DNA of 64,000 nucleotides from an uncultured Saprospiraceae bacterium (GCA_937934275.1 CALHAM010000041.1:1-64000), one strand, 5' to 3'. Positions 1-9,620 are shown, counted from the first letter of the stretch. Translations and numbers: made by a program. The notes: generated by a model from the letters alone, not told the origin.

Positions 1-225
1 GAGGAACTGCTCCGGCAGTTTCGAGAGCGGAAGGTATCGGTATTCTTTGTCAGCGTTAAAGGCCCGGTGCGCGATGCGATGGCTCGGGCAGGGCTGATTG
101 AGAAAATCGGCCCAGAGGCATTCTTTTTGAGCAATCAACAAGCCGTGGACGCCTGCGATCGGGTGTGCACAGGCAGGGAGGAAGACCTGGCGCAATACGC
201 CTTGCAAACCAACGCTAAGCCGTAG
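1..225 (+). CDS. SulP-family anion transporter, C-terminal STAS domain (partial)
   Basis: The window opens inside a reading frame that runs to a TAG at 223-225. The 74 visible residues have the alternating strand and helix pattern of the second half of a STAS domain, including a VSVFFVSVKGPVRDAM stretch followed by an 'AGLIEKIG...FFLSNQQAVDAC' helix pair typical of SulP permeases. The membrane transporter part would lie outside the window. SulP proteins move sulfate, bicarbonate or other anions across the inner membrane, and the STAS domain is cytoplasmic. The substrate cannot be told from this fragment, and a stand-alone STAS protein is possible but less likely. Confidence 0.7.
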   Translation, partial: EELLRQFRERKVSVFFVSVKGPVRDAMARAGLIEKIGPEAFFLSNQQAVDACDRVCTGREEDLAQYALQTNAKP

Positions 226-260
226 CGACGAGTCCCTTTTGACGTTTGGTATTCTTCTTT

Positions 261-277
261 GGCCCAAAAGGGCCTTT
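261..277. terminator. Weak bidirectional terminator between sulP and proC
   Basis: GGCCC (261-265), AAAA loop, GGGCC (270-274) followed by TTT on the plus strand and preceded by AAAG, so it can act on both strands. It lies between two convergent genes. A second inverted pair, AGTAAGC (278-284) and GCTTACT (308-314), flanks it. Both T-tracts are short, so efficiency is uncertain. Confidence 0.4.
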
Positions 278-382
278 AGTAAGCTTCCGAAAAGCGACGG
301 CCACGGGGCTTACTTTCCGAGCAATAGGTGAAATAGCAGAAGCCAGGCCTTTTCCGGCTCGGAGGTCATGTGCCTGAGTGGC

Positions 383-1219
383 CTACAAGGTGTTGTTCAG
401 CGCTATGGTAGCAGAGGAGGCGTTGCCCAGTTCCTCTGCGCGTTGCTGGGCAGCGTTCAGGCCAGCGTTGATGCCGTCGTACAGGCGCACGTGCTCAAAG
501 ACGCGCAAGGCCGCTTCCGTAGTGCCGCCTTTAGAGGCTACTTTGCGGATCCATTGCTCACAACTGAGGTCGGCTTTGTTGTACAAATCTACCGCGCCAG
601 TAAACGTTTGGGCGACGAGCAGTTCTGCCTCCGAAGCGGAGAAGCCCATGCGCTGGGCCGCTTCCATCATGGCATTCATGAAAAAATAGACGTAGGCCGG
701 CCCGGAGCCAGAAAGGGCTGTAGCCGCATCCAACAGCTCCTCTTGCTCCACGTAGAGGGTTTTGCCGGTGGTGCTCAGCAAGTTTTGCACCATGATCAGC
801 TCGATACGAGTAACGTCTTCGGTAGCGGTAAAGGCCGTTACACCTGCGCCAATTTGAGCCGGCAAGTTGGGCATGGCGCGCACTACCTTGCGCACTCCCA
901 AGGCTTGAGCAACAGTAGCCATGCGTACACCAGCCATGATGCTCAACCACACTTGGCCAGGGGTTGCCAGCCCGCCTATCTGCTCGAATAATTGAGGCGC
1001 ATCTTGCGGCTTTACGGCCAAGATGACCAAGTCGGATATCGGCACACAAACGCGCGGGTCAGCTAGAAAATGACCTTCGTACGTGGCTGCTAAAGCTGCT
1101 GCTTTCTCTGCCGTTCGGCACAGCACCATGAGATGATCGGGGCGAACAATGTGGCTGCGCAAAAAACTTTGGGCATAGGTGAGGCCCATATTGCCACTGC
1201 CAAGAATGAGGATTTTCAT
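383..1219 (-). CDS. proC: Pyrroline-5-carboxylate reductase
   Basis: 278 residues, the usual length for ProC, which reduces pyrroline-5-carboxylate to proline with NAD(P)H in the cytoplasm. The N-terminus has the Rossmann motif GSGNMG (residues 7-12). The middle carries 'AVKPQ' and 'RAMPNLPAQIGAGVTA', and the C-terminal dimerisation domain has 'ALSGSGPAYVYFF' and 'VASKGGTTEAAL', all hallmarks of the family. The ATG at 1219 directly precedes the Rossmann strand. It is convergent with the SulP gene and stands alone, so it is probably its own transcription unit. Confidence 0.95.
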   Translation of the reverse strand: MKILILGSGNMGLTYAQSFLRSHIVRPDHLMVLCRTAEKAAALAATYEGHFLADPRVCVPISDLVILAVKPQDAPQLFEQIGGLATPGQVWLSIMAGVRMATVAQALGVRKVVRAMPNLPAQIGAGVTAFTATEDVTRIELIMVQNLLSTTGKTLYVEQEELLDAATALSGSGPAYVYFFMNAMMEAAQRMGFSASEAELLVAQTFTGAVDLYNKADLSCEQWIRKVASKGGTTEAALRVFEHVRLYDGINAGLNAAQQRAEELGNASSATIALNNTL

Positions 1220-1453
1220 GAAAATAGAGTTGATGCTTCCCGACGATGTCGGCCTTAGTCAATAAGAGAGGGCAAAGAAAAAGCCATCCCGTCTTTCGAC
1301 GAAATGGCGCAACATAACCATGAAAACAATTAACCAATCAAATGCTAAGCTCTTTGCTGTTTTTGTGTTGATAAAAATCGTGCCAAACCCATTGGTTCGC
1401 AAGCCAACGGGCTGAGCGCCCTCCAAGGGCAGGTACCGCTGTGCCCAGCGCTC

Positions 1454-2224
1454 TTACGGCCGGGTGCTGCGCTGCTGAGGTTGTGGGCGATTGTAAGGCC
1501 GCTGTTGCTGGCCTTGCGGCGGGCGCCTATTGTCAAAATCGAAGCCGAAGGTGATGAAGAAGATGTTGGCCCGATAATTTTGGTAGGGGCGTACTTCGTT
1601 ACCTGCAGGGGCAGTGGTCGTGTAGTTTGTATTGAAAAAATTGTTGAAAAAATACTGCACTTTGACGTTGAGTGACCGGCGAAAGTGAAAGCCGGCAAAA
1701 GCGGCGGTAGTGAACTGCGGCGTTCGCTCGCTAAACCACTCGCTAAATTTCGTTTTTTTGCGGCGGTTGCCGTCGGGGAAGTACTTTTCCTTGTAGTGGA
1801 AAGGGAAGCCAAACTCACCGCCGAAGAAAAAGAAGTTACTGTTGCGCATGTTGCCCAATTTGACGCCTAAGGGCAGACCGAGCATGTAGATGCGGCGTTT
1901 GAAGAAGTCGTCTCTGCCGAAGGTATCCCGGGTGATCAGGCCGATGTTGCGAATATTCCAGCCTAGGAAGACCCCAGCATTGTCAATAAAGTCCCAGTTG
2001 AAATTGGAGCCAAAGTTGAACACAGGCGAGTAACGCAGGATGGAGCGCACTTCTCGGCCGTCCATTTCTACGGTAGCTAAGGAGAAGATACCCCCATCGC
2101 CACCAGAGCTCAAATAGGTGGTGCGCCGTCTTTCGGAGGGCGGCTTGTTTTGTGCGTTAATGTCTGAGTGGCCAAACAAGAGCAAAAGGCTCAAGAGCAG
2201 GAGCGTTTTTGTTAAGTGTAGCAT
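1454..2224 (-). CDS. Probable outer-membrane beta-barrel protein
   Basis: 256 residues from the ATG at 2224, which begins a clean signal peptide (MLHLTKTLLLLSLLLLFG, cleavage near AQ). A longer frame reaches 2278 but only adds residues before the signal peptide. The mature part is rich in aromatic residues at alternate positions ('FNFGSNFNWDF', 'FFFGGEFGFPFHY', 'NIFFITFGFDFDNRR'), as in small Bacteroidota outer-membrane barrels. It ends in a Gln/Pro/Arg-rich tail. I do not recognise a specific family. It is flanked by proC and the M16 peptidase on the same strand. Confidence 0.6.
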   Translation of the reverse strand: MLHLTKTLLLLSLLLLFGHSDINAQNKPPSERRRTTYLSSGGDGGIFSLATVEMDGREVRSILRYSPVFNFGSNFNWDFIDNAGVFLGWNIRNIGLITRDTFGRDDFFKRRIYMLGLPLGVKLGNMRNSNFFFFGGEFGFPFHYKEKYFPDGNRRKKTKFSEWFSERTPQFTTAAFAGFHFRRSLNVKVQYFFNNFFNTNYTTTAPAGNEVRPYQNYRANIFFITFGFDFDNRRPPQGQQQRPYNRPQPQQRSTRP

Positions 2225-2366
2225 AAAAAATTGAGTTGAGTGAACGAAGAGGCATCGTATCAGGAAAACTCTGAGCATCCTTCGGTATCGCTGAAGCGTG
2301 CTAAAAGGTGGAAAGCATGAAGTATTTGGTCAGCGGGAATGATTTCTTGAGTTTTGATCTTTACCC

Positions 2367-5129
2367 TCAGCGTTTAGCGTCTTTTTCAAAATCACCTGCT
2401 TTGACAATGCTCAGCTGGGTGTAGTCCAAGTATTGGCGAACGGTTTGGCTGACCTGTTCAGGCGTCAGTTTTTCGACCCGCTGTTCCAGTTCGTCATCCC
2501 ACTGTAAAGTACGGCCATAAGCCAAATAGCTGTTGAGCGTTTGCGCCAGAGCAGCGTCGGAGGCGCGGTCTACGCGGCGCGATTTGAGCCATCCGGTTCG
2601 GGCGGCTTCTATTTCTTCAGGCGTAAAGCCGTCGCGGACGACGCGCTCGATTTCCTCGCGGAAGGCCGTTTCCAGACGGGCCAAGTTCGTCGGGTTATAG
2701 ATCATAAAGGCAAAGAAGCTACCCAATTGGTCTAAAGCGCTGGCGCCGAAGCTAGCACTGACGCTGTAGCTGAGCCCCTCCTGTTGGCGGATGCGAGTAG
2801 CTAAGCGCGAGTTGAGGAATCCGCCGCCGATGATTTGTCCCCCTAAAACGAGGGCGGGGTAGTCTGGGTGGTCGTTGCGCATCGGGAAGCCTAAGCCGGC
2901 GATATAGACGGCGTTGGGCTTATCGGGCGTCAGAAGGGTTTCCTCTTTCGCGGGTCTGGGTTCGTAGTCTTGGGCAATGCGCACATAAGGCGCAGAGGTT
3001 TTCCACTCGCCGAAGGTTTCGCCCAAAGCGATTTCCACTTCTTGGGCATCAAAATCGCCCACAATAGCGCATGTAGCGTAAGTGGCGCCGTAAAAACGGC
3101 GATAGAAATCGCGCACTTGTTCCAGGGTAACGGTCTGGGCGGCGGCGATGTCTTCCTCCATGCTGTTGGCGCGGCGCGGGTCTCCCATCGGATATTCGGG
3201 CCTAGACAGCCGGCTGTAAGCATTAGCGGCCAAGGCGATGGGGTCGCTTTTTTGCGCCTCTAAGCGGGTGATGTATTCCTTTTTCAGCTTGTCGAATTCC
3301 TCGGCAGGGAACGACGGTTGGCGGAGCATTTCGCCAGCCAGCCGGATGGCATCGGATACATGGGCGCGGTCGGTTTCGATGCTGACGCGCGCTGCGGTGG
3401 CGCCGCCGCTGATGGAAATACGCGCCTTAAGGCGGTCTTGTTCGGCTTTCAGCTCGGCCAGCGTGTGCTTTTCAGTGCCGCGGTTGAGCATAGAGGCGGT
3501 CATGTTGCCCACCGAAACCAGTCCCTTCAGGCTTTCCAAATCGCCCATGTATAGGGTCATGACCACCTGGACACTTTCGCCTCGGGTTTTTTTAGGCAGC
3601 AGGGCATACTGCATGCCGTTGGGCAGCTGTCGGCGTGTGGTGCGCTGTTCGATGTTTTGGGGGCTAGGGTCAAAGTCCTCCCCTTGAGCGATGGCAGTGC
3701 GTCCCTGGTAGTCCTTGAGCATTTCTGTTAGGTTTGGCGCTTCCGGCACCTCGACGCGGTCGGGGTTTTTGTCGGGGAGGAAAAAGCCCAGAGTGCGGTT
3801 GGCTTCTTTAAAATAAGAAGCGGCCACGCGCGCCACATCAGCAGGCGTTACCTTTTCCAGGCGGTCGCGGTAGAGGAAAGCCAGCCGCCAATCGCCTGTG
3901 CCGATGTAGTTGCTCAGGCTGATGCCGATGCGGTCGGATTGGCGGAAGGCCAGTTCCCAGTTCTTGAGCAGGCGTGTTTTGGCTTGCTCCACTTCTTCCG
4001 CTGTGGGCGTAGTGGTCTTCAGTTTTTCTAATTCGGCCAACAATGTGTGCTTAACGTCGTCGACCGATTGGTCTAAGGCCATTTCGGCGGTAAAGCCGGT
4101 GGCGCCTCCTTCGGCATAGCCGCTGGCCGAGCCGAAGACGGAGACCACCTTTTGGGTTTCTACCAAAGCCTTGTAAAGGCGGCCTGTAGGCTCGTGAGTC
4201 AGCAAGTCGGCCAGCACCACCAGAGCCGTATAGTCGGGATGAGAGCCGGCAGGTGTGCGAAAGGCTACGGCAAACAGCTGCACGTCGCCCACGCGGCGCA
4301 CCACCACCTGCCGCTCGCCGTCTTGGATGGGTTCTCGAGTATAGGTAGGGGTGATTTTTCGCTCTGGCTTAGGAATAGGCCCGAAGTATTGGTGCACCAG
4401 TTCGAGGGTGCGCTGCTCGTCTATTTTGCCGGCGATGATGAGCACTGCATTGTCGGGTTGGTAATAGTGCTTGTAGAACGCTTGAAGGCGCTCAATGGGC
4501 GCCCCCTCGATGTCGCTCTTCTCGCCGATGGTGGACTTGCCGTAGTTGTGCCATTGGAACATGACGGCCATCATGCGCTTGTTGAGCACGCTGTAGGGGT
4601 TGTTTTCGCCCATTTCGTACTCGTTGCGCACGACGGAGAATTCGCTTTCTAAATCTTTTCGGGCGATGAACGAATGGATCATGCGGTCGCTTTCCAAGTC
4701 CAGTGCCCAGCGCAGGTTATCTTCGGTAGCTTCGAACGTCTCGAAGTAGTTAGTGCGGTCAAACCACGTAGTGCCGTTAGGTCGGGCGCCGCGCTCGGTA
4801 AGCTCCTGTGGGATGTTGGGATGGCGCGGAGTGCCTTTAAATACCAGATGCTCCAACAGGTGCGCCATGCCTGTCTCGCCGTAGCCTTCGTGTCGCGAGC
4901 CGACTTTATAGGTGATGTTTACCGTAATGGTGGGCTTCGAAGGATCGGGGAACAGCAATACGCGCAACCCATTGGGTAGGCTGTATTCCGCAATGCCTTC
5001 TACTGAAGTAACTTTCTGCATACCTGGGGGCAGCCGAAGCTCCTTTTGTTGTGCCCGCGAGATTGCTGAAAAGCCCCAGCACACCAAGAATAAAAGTAGT
5101 GTAGAAAAATGGGAAGAGTAATACCTCAT
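2367..5129 (-). CDS. M16-family zinc peptidase, two-domain, secreted
   Basis: 920 residues from the ATG at 5129, which starts a signal peptide ending at SRAQQ. The first M16 domain carries the inverted zinc motif HLLEH ('GETGMAHLLEHLVFKGT') and a downstream 'RNEYEMGENNP' glutamate region. The second half repeats the fold without HxxEH, as in pitrilysin-type enzymes that pair an active and an inactive domain. It should degrade peptides in the periplasm or at the cell surface. The frame continues upstream to 5237, but that stretch contains a terminator-like hairpin and looks non-coding. Confidence 0.9.
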   Translation of the reverse strand: MRYYSSHFSTLLLFLVCWGFSAISRAQQKELRLPPGMQKVTSVEGIAEYSLPNGLRVLLFPDPSKPTITVNITYKVGSRHEGYGETGMAHLLEHLVFKGTPRHPNIPQELTERGARPNGTTWFDRTNYFETFEATEDNLRWALDLESDRMIHSFIARKDLESEFSVVRNEYEMGENNPYSVLNKRMMAVMFQWHNYGKSTIGEKSDIEGAPIERLQAFYKHYYQPDNAVLIIAGKIDEQRTLELVHQYFGPIPKPERKITPTYTREPIQDGERQVVVRRVGDVQLFAVAFRTPAGSHPDYTALVVLADLLTHEPTGRLYKALVETQKVVSVFGSASGYAEGGATGFTAEMALDQSVDDVKHTLLAELEKLKTTTPTAEEVEQAKTRLLKNWELAFRQSDRIGISLSNYIGTGDWRLAFLYRDRLEKVTPADVARVAASYFKEANRTLGFFLPDKNPDRVEVPEAPNLTEMLKDYQGRTAIAQGEDFDPSPQNIEQRTTRRQLPNGMQYALLPKKTRGESVQVVMTLYMGDLESLKGLVSVGNMTASMLNRGTEKHTLAELKAEQDRLKARISISGGATAARVSIETDRAHVSDAIRLAGEMLRQPSFPAEEFDKLKKEYITRLEAQKSDPIALAANAYSRLSRPEYPMGDPRRANSMEEDIAAAQTVTLEQVRDFYRRFYGATYATCAIVGDFDAQEVEIALGETFGEWKTSAPYVRIAQDYEPRPAKEETLLTPDKPNAVYIAGLGFPMRNDHPDYPALVLGGQIIGGGFLNSRLATRIRQQEGLSYSVSASFGASALDQLGSFFAFMIYNPTNLARLETAFREEIERVVRDGFTPEEIEAARTGWLKSRRVDRASDAALAQTLNSYLAYGRTLQWDDELEQRVEKLTPEQVSQTVRQYLDYTQLSIVKAGDFEKDAKR

Positions 5130-5156
5130 GAGACAGTTCTGAAGGTTAAGTGAAAT

Positions 5157-5178
5157 AAAAAAGCGGCGAAAGTGCCGC
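5157..5178 (-). terminator. Hairpin with U-tract just upstream of the M16 gene
   Basis: On the minus strand GCGGC (5178-5174), a six-base loop and GCCGC (5167-5163) are followed by six T residues (5162-5157). It lies about 200 bases after the stop of the DUF5723 gene and only 27 bases before the M16 start codon. It may terminate the upstream operon or sit in the M16 leader. Confidence 0.5.
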
Positions 5179-5380
5179 AGCGGTAATGTTACGGCAATTC
5201 CGCCATTTCCAACGCCCTTTCGAGCAGCTATAGACATCCTTTAAGACGGGCAGTTGCATTTCTTCGACCACGGCATCGCTCGCATAGCCGTTTTTAGGCT
5301 TTCAGCGGGAGGAAGAAAGCCTCCTGACCTATTCTTCGAGCACCTGCTTTCTTTTCTGCAGGGATGCGCTAAAGCTCCTT

Positions 5381-6739
5381 TCAGAAGACGAGCGCACCGC
5401 CCACGCGGAAATTCACAGCTGCCGAGCGGTAGGGCGTAACGGCGTTGAGCGCGTTATCGGACAGAGCGAAAGCCTGAAGCGGTCCGATGTGCACAGCAGC
5501 ACTTAGCCCTAAGTTGGTGGCCGAGCGGTTGTTGATGCTGTACATAGCGCCTACCGTGAGCCAAGGCAAGGGCGACCAGTGTCCGCTAAAGCCCACAGCC
5601 GTTGTTTGACGGCGGTCGTCGCGTTGGTGATGGAGCACGGCGCCCAATACCCACCGCTCCAGCAACTGCCACTGGGCTGCAGCGTAATAGCGGGTGGGCA
5701 GGGCAGTGGTCTGCTGGGCTTCCGTGCTTTGGAAGTTCAGCACGTCGTTGAGGCTATCTAAGGCAGAGCCAAAGTCGAGGCTGTCGACAGTGCCGTTGAG
5801 GATATCGGTGCCCGGAATGAAGACACCGTCGTAAGTGAACGCACCTTGGCTGTGGAAGTAGGCGGTGTTTTGCTTCCAGGCGATGCGGCTGCCGAGGTCT
5901 AAAGCGCTGGCGCTTAGGGTGAAGCGCTCGCTGAGGCGGAGTTGTACACCTACGTCGAAACCCATGCCGGAGTTTTGGCCGAAGCGATTTTTCAGCGCAT
6001 TAAACGATAGGTCGTAGCCGAAGCCTGAGGTGTCTATGGCTGAGATGAGGCTTGACGAATAGAAGGCGTAATCCGTACGGATGGAGAGTTGGTAGATGTC
6101 GGGTTCGGTAAAAACCTGGATTTTTTGGCGCGTTTCGTCAGTAACGAGCATGGCGTTGCCCGATAGGTACTTGATGCGCGCGCCGATGCGGAGGCGGTTG
6201 CCGAAGTTGCGGGCCAGGCCGGCGCTCAGTTCGTCCCAGCGCACGAAGCTCAAGGTTGGGCCGACGTCGAGTGTTTGGCCCACATAGGGGCCGTTGCCGT
6301 ACCACAGCAGTTCGGCCAACGAGCGTGTGTAAGTAGTGGTGTTGGCCGTGCGTTGGCTCCAGCCGGCAGTGAGGTACCACCTCCTTAGGCGCAGGCCAAG
6401 CAGGGCGCGCTCGTTGCGTTGGTCTAGGCGAAGCGTGTTTTCGGGTTGCAGCTTGTTGATGCCGCCCCCTAAGTCTAAAATGGTACGTCCGCCTTCGCGG
6501 CGCAGCAGGTCGTTGTAGGCAATATCGCCCGAATGGGCGGCGTCTATGCCCACGGTAGGGCCGCCCAAAAACAGCCTCTTGTCCTTTGGAAAGAAAGCAG
6601 GGTTAGCGGCGTTGGCGTGCCAAGTTTCTGGGCTGAGGTAGAGCATGAGCTCCTGTTGCGCTGTACCGCTGAGTGCGGCAAGAAGGGCCTGCAGCAGCAG
6701 TGTGTATCGGAGGAAATATGGGAAAGAGCGTTCTTTCAT
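5381..6739 (-). CDS. DUF5723-type outer-membrane barrel protein
   Basis: 452 residues with an N-terminal signal peptide (ending near GTAQQ), then 'LYLSPETWHANAANPAFFP', the typical opening of DUF5723/PorV-like proteins. The remainder is alternating strand sequence with a glycine-rich terminal strand ending in 'VNFRVGGALVF', the C-terminal phenylalanine expected for BAM substrates. The family is outer-membrane in Bacteroidota; function is unknown. It lies 89 bases downstream of the large lipoprotein gene on the same strand, so the two probably form an operon. Confidence 0.7.
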   Translation of the reverse strand: MKERSFPYFLRYTLLLQALLAALSGTAQQELMLYLSPETWHANAANPAFFPKDKRLFLGGPTVGIDAAHSGDIAYNDLLRREGGRTILDLGGGINKLQPENTLRLDQRNERALLGLRLRRWYLTAGWSQRTANTTTYTRSLAELLWYGNGPYVGQTLDVGPTLSFVRWDELSAGLARNFGNRLRIGARIKYLSGNAMLVTDETRQKIQVFTEPDIYQLSIRTDYAFYSSSLISAIDTSGFGYDLSFNALKNRFGQNSGMGFDVGVQLRLSERFTLSASALDLGSRIAWKQNTAYFHSQGAFTYDGVFIPGTDILNGTVDSLDFGSALDSLNDVLNFQSTEAQQTTALPTRYYAAAQWQLLERWVLGAVLHHQRDDRRQTTAVGFSGHWSPLPWLTVGAMYSINNRSATNLGLSAAVHIGPLQAFALSDNALNAVTPYRSAAVNFRVGGALVF

Positions 6740-6828
6740 AGAAAACAGAAACAGAAAAGGTAAGAAGGGTGCTCGGCAAGCGAGGTAGGGATTTCACACG
6801 CGCTGGTTTAGGTTGAGGAGGCGCACAG

Positions 6829-8424
6829 CTACGGCTTACCACCCAATTTCGCCTTCACCTTGAGGCCCATGCGCAAAGCAATGCCCTGGGTCGCTAAAAG
6901 TTTGACGGGCACCTGTCCGCCTTGGGCAGTGGTAAAGGCAGCGTTGAGGCGCATAGAAGTGGCTTGGCGCACTCGGCTGAAGCGCGTAACCTCCATAGGG
7001 GCGAGTGTTTCGGTACGCATCGTGCCCGTACTGATGCCGTTGGCATCTACTGGGGGCGACTGGACGACAAACGGCGGCGTTTCCCCCGCAAAGAGCGAGT
7101 CGAGCACGCGCCCCTCTTCGTCTAAAAAATACAGCTGCAGGGCAGCGCCAATGGGCGTAGTGTTTTCCGTAACAATCTTGAACTCCACCGACTCAATGCG
7201 GCTGGTATCAAAGTCGGCAAACTGTCCAAAGTTGGCCTTCAGCGTCTGTTCGGCTCCAAAGTTCTCTGCTGAGCCTTCTAAAAGCAGTTCTACTTGCATG
7301 CGCAGGGCAATGGTGCTCTTGTCAGTCAGAAAGCCCACGATACTTGGGTCTTTGCGGGCGTTAGAGATGCCGGCGACCTCGTAGATGAGCCGCACAGGCT
7401 GCGCGTTGAAGATCTCGGCAATGTTCGAGTTGGTGCTGTCCAGCACCACGTGGGTTTCCTTCGTCTGGCCAACCTCACCGGCAGCCCAAGAGGGGTAGTT
7501 GAAGTCAATGCTATCGCCGAAGAAGACATCGCTCTCCAGCTTGTACTCTTTGCCGTCGCGCCCAATGAAGCTCAAGTACTTGACCACTCCGCGCGTAGGG
7601 AAGCCCCAAGAGTTCGTGATCGTCATCGTTACCTTGGGGTTCTTGATCTTCACATTGCCCTTGAGATTGGTCTGGTTGATGTCAATGTCGATCGTATCCA
7701 AGGTGAGCGGGTACTCGGAGTAGCCCCAATAGCCTTCCATGTAGGAAGCCGTAAAGCCCTGGATGAGAATGCCAATGCCGGCGATGCCGGGCAGCACTTC
7801 GTCAATCTTAATGCGCGTGCCGTTGGGTAGGTAGGCCTCGTAGCGAAACTCTAATCGGTTGCTGTCAGACGTTAGGACGTATCCCTTCAGAGGGATAGGC
7901 GGGGAGATAAACGTCTGGCGCGCCGGCACGCTAAAGGGCATGGAGAACGGCTGCCCATTTTTCGACATCTGCAGAATGTAGAAGGTACCCGTTATCGGCT
8001 CGTTGCGGGCGTTGTTAACGACCAAACTGAGCGTGCCGCTGCCCACATCTACGCGGCGGATGTACACGGAGTCGAGGGTGTTGAACGGGTATTCGTAGAA
8101 CGTGTCGTTGATGGGAACGGGCACCTCCGGAAAGTTGAAAAACTGAAAGATGTCTGAGGCTGGCTTTTCGGCCACGTTACCGCTGTAAAACAGCGTCATG
8201 GTTTGATCGGGGTTGATGATGATAGTGTCGCTACTTGTAGAGTCGCTCAGCACCTTAAGCATTAGGTCTTGCAGGCCAATGCTGGTGGAGAGCACCGGAA
8301 AGGCGTATTCGCCCGTTCGCTCGGCGAATTCCAGCTCCTCTAAAGCCAGCTTTTGACACCCAGCCAAGAGGCCGAGCAAAGCCAACACCTGCCACAGGGT
8401 AGCCATCGTGTTTTTGCGCGCCAT
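6829..8424 (-). CDS. Large hypothetical lipoprotein
   Basis: 531 residues. The N-terminus has a lipobox, LLAGC, with Cys at residue 23, so it should be lipid-anchored. The rest is strand-rich and reads as several immunoglobulin-like segments, for example 'TLSLVVNNARNEPITGTFYIL', 'GNVKIKNPKVTMTITNSW' and 'ESVEFKIVTENTTPIGAALQLYF'. I recognise no catalytic motif. It is co-directional with the DUF5723 barrel downstream and another barrel upstream (8497-9384), suggesting a barrel-lipoprotein surface complex. That role is inference from order alone. Confidence 0.7.
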   Translation of the reverse strand: MARKNTMATLWQVLALLGLLAGCQKLALEELEFAERTGEYAFPVLSTSIGLQDLMLKVLSDSTSSDTIIINPDQTMTLFYSGNVAEKPASDIFQFFNFPEVPVPINDTFYEYPFNTLDSVYIRRVDVGSGTLSLVVNNARNEPITGTFYILQMSKNGQPFSMPFSVPARQTFISPPIPLKGYVLTSDSNRLEFRYEAYLPNGTRIKIDEVLPGIAGIGILIQGFTASYMEGYWGYSEYPLTLDTIDIDINQTNLKGNVKIKNPKVTMTITNSWGFPTRGVVKYLSFIGRDGKEYKLESDVFFGDSIDFNYPSWAAGEVGQTKETHVVLDSTNSNIAEIFNAQPVRLIYEVAGISNARKDPSIVGFLTDKSTIALRMQVELLLEGSAENFGAEQTLKANFGQFADFDTSRIESVEFKIVTENTTPIGAALQLYFLDEEGRVLDSLFAGETPPFVVQSPPVDANGISTGTMRTETLAPMEVTRFSRVRQATSMRLNAAFTTAQGGQVPVKLLATQGIALRMGLKVKAKLGGKP

Positions 8425-8496
8425 AAATCTGTTAGGGATGAAAGTGGGTGAGAAAACAAAATGGAAAGGATGGAGAAGTAAGGGGGTGAAGTCTTT

Positions 8497-9384
8497 TTAG
8501 AAGCCAAAACCTACCGAAAACTGCCACAGAAGGTTGCGATCGTGGTCGTCTCGGAAGACCTGCTGGCCGTTATTCGTCTGGGCTTTGGCCAGGTCGCCCG
8601 CTTCACGAGTAATGTCGGCCAGCCCGTATTGGAAGCGCACGCCGAGGAAAAGCGAGCGGCTCATGTAGTACGATATGCCTCCGATGAGGCCATAGTCTAA
8701 CGATTGATAGAGTTTTGCGCTGCCTTCCGGGTGGTCAAAGTAGGCGCCCATGGTCTTGGGCAAAACAACCAAGCGGCCATCTACCTGTGCGATTACCCTT
8801 TCGTTAAAATCGCCGCCTCCAACTTTGTCCTTGCGGTAGTTGTGTCGCAGATTGAATTCTAAATCGGCTACTGGATTCCCTAAAGGCACCGTGCGCCCGC
8901 CTGAAAAGATAAGCGAGCCTTCGCCGATGGACTGCACCAACAGCCCTCCGTAAATGCCGGCAGAAAACTCGAAGTTTTTCCATTGAGCGTAGGCCAACAG
9001 CGGCAAATCGAAGTAAACATTCTGCAGGTTAATGAAATAGCGCGAGTCCCCCTGAGCCTCAATATCGCCAGCGCTGTGTCGGAAAATCCGATACGACGGC
9101 CCGTCAAAGGTGTATTTTCCCCCTCGCCGCGAGTAAACCAGCTCTCCGCGCAGGCCAAAGGCGTCGGTCAACGCGTAGCCGAAGCCCAAACCAATGTGAA
9201 AACCCATGACGTTGCGCCACGTCTCCAAAGCGTTACCGTCGGCATCCATCTCCGAGGGGCCGTCTATGCGCGCCGCGTTTAGCCCTACCTTAAAAGACGT
9301 GCGCATTTGCCCCCACAGCGGAAGGGCCAACATCAAGCTCAAAGTGAGCGTGCTAATTTTTCCGAAAAGTGTTTTTTCTCGCAT
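8497..9384 (-). CDS. Outer-membrane beta-barrel protein (porin-like, PF13568-type)
   Basis: 295 residues with a signal peptide (cleavage near LWGQM), then 'TSFKVGLNAARI', 'MGFHIGLGFGYALTDAFGLRGELVYSRRGGKY' and a C-terminal strand ending 'LLWQFSVGFGF'. This pattern matches the small outer-membrane barrels of Bacteroidota annotated as porin family or PorT-like. It heads the minus-strand envelope block and is divergent from the DUF1800 gene. Confidence 0.7.
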   Translation of the reverse strand: MREKTLFGKISTLTLSLMLALPLWGQMRTSFKVGLNAARIDGPSEMDADGNALETWRNVMGFHIGLGFGYALTDAFGLRGELVYSRRGGKYTFDGPSYRIFRHSAGDIEAQGDSRYFINLQNVYFDLPLLAYAQWKNFEFSAGIYGGLLVQSIGEGSLIFSGGRTVPLGNPVADLEFNLRHNYRKDKVGGGDFNERVIAQVDGRLVVLPKTMGAYFDHPEGSAKLYQSLDYGLIGGISYYMSRSLFLGVRFQYGLADITREAGDLAKAQTNNGQQVFRDDHDRNLLWQFSVGFGF

Positions 9385-9542
9385 CCTACGCTTACTTTCT
9401 TAAATAAAAACGTGTGTTAGTGGGCCAACCGCTGCTTATAGCCAGTGCGTTTTGGGCAAAAGTAAGTCGCCCGTTGTTTTCGGTTCTTGTAAATGTCAAG
9501 ACAATCCGGCTTTTTGCCCTCAAGGGCAACCTGTGCGGCTCG

Positions 9543-9550
9543 TATCTTTG
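9543..9550 (+). promoter_or_regulatory. Candidate -7 box (TATCTTTG) for the DUF1800 gene
   Basis: TATCTTTG fits the Bacteroidota consensus TAnnTTTG and lies 70 bases before the DUF1800 start codon in a divergent intergenic region. No good -33 TTTG is seen at the usual 18-20 base spacing. Confidence 0.3.
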
Positions 9551-9620
9551 TATGAGCCTATAAACTTCGCCCGAAGTTTTTCCAACCTTACTGCCCAACG
9601 TTAAAAAAAGAGCGCCCGAT

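Noticed and set aside
5296..5322. AGGCTTTC / GAAAGCCT hairpin in the gap before the M16 gene
   Set aside because: A perfect 8-bp stem, but no T-tract follows on either strand, so I cannot call it a terminator or an RNA element.
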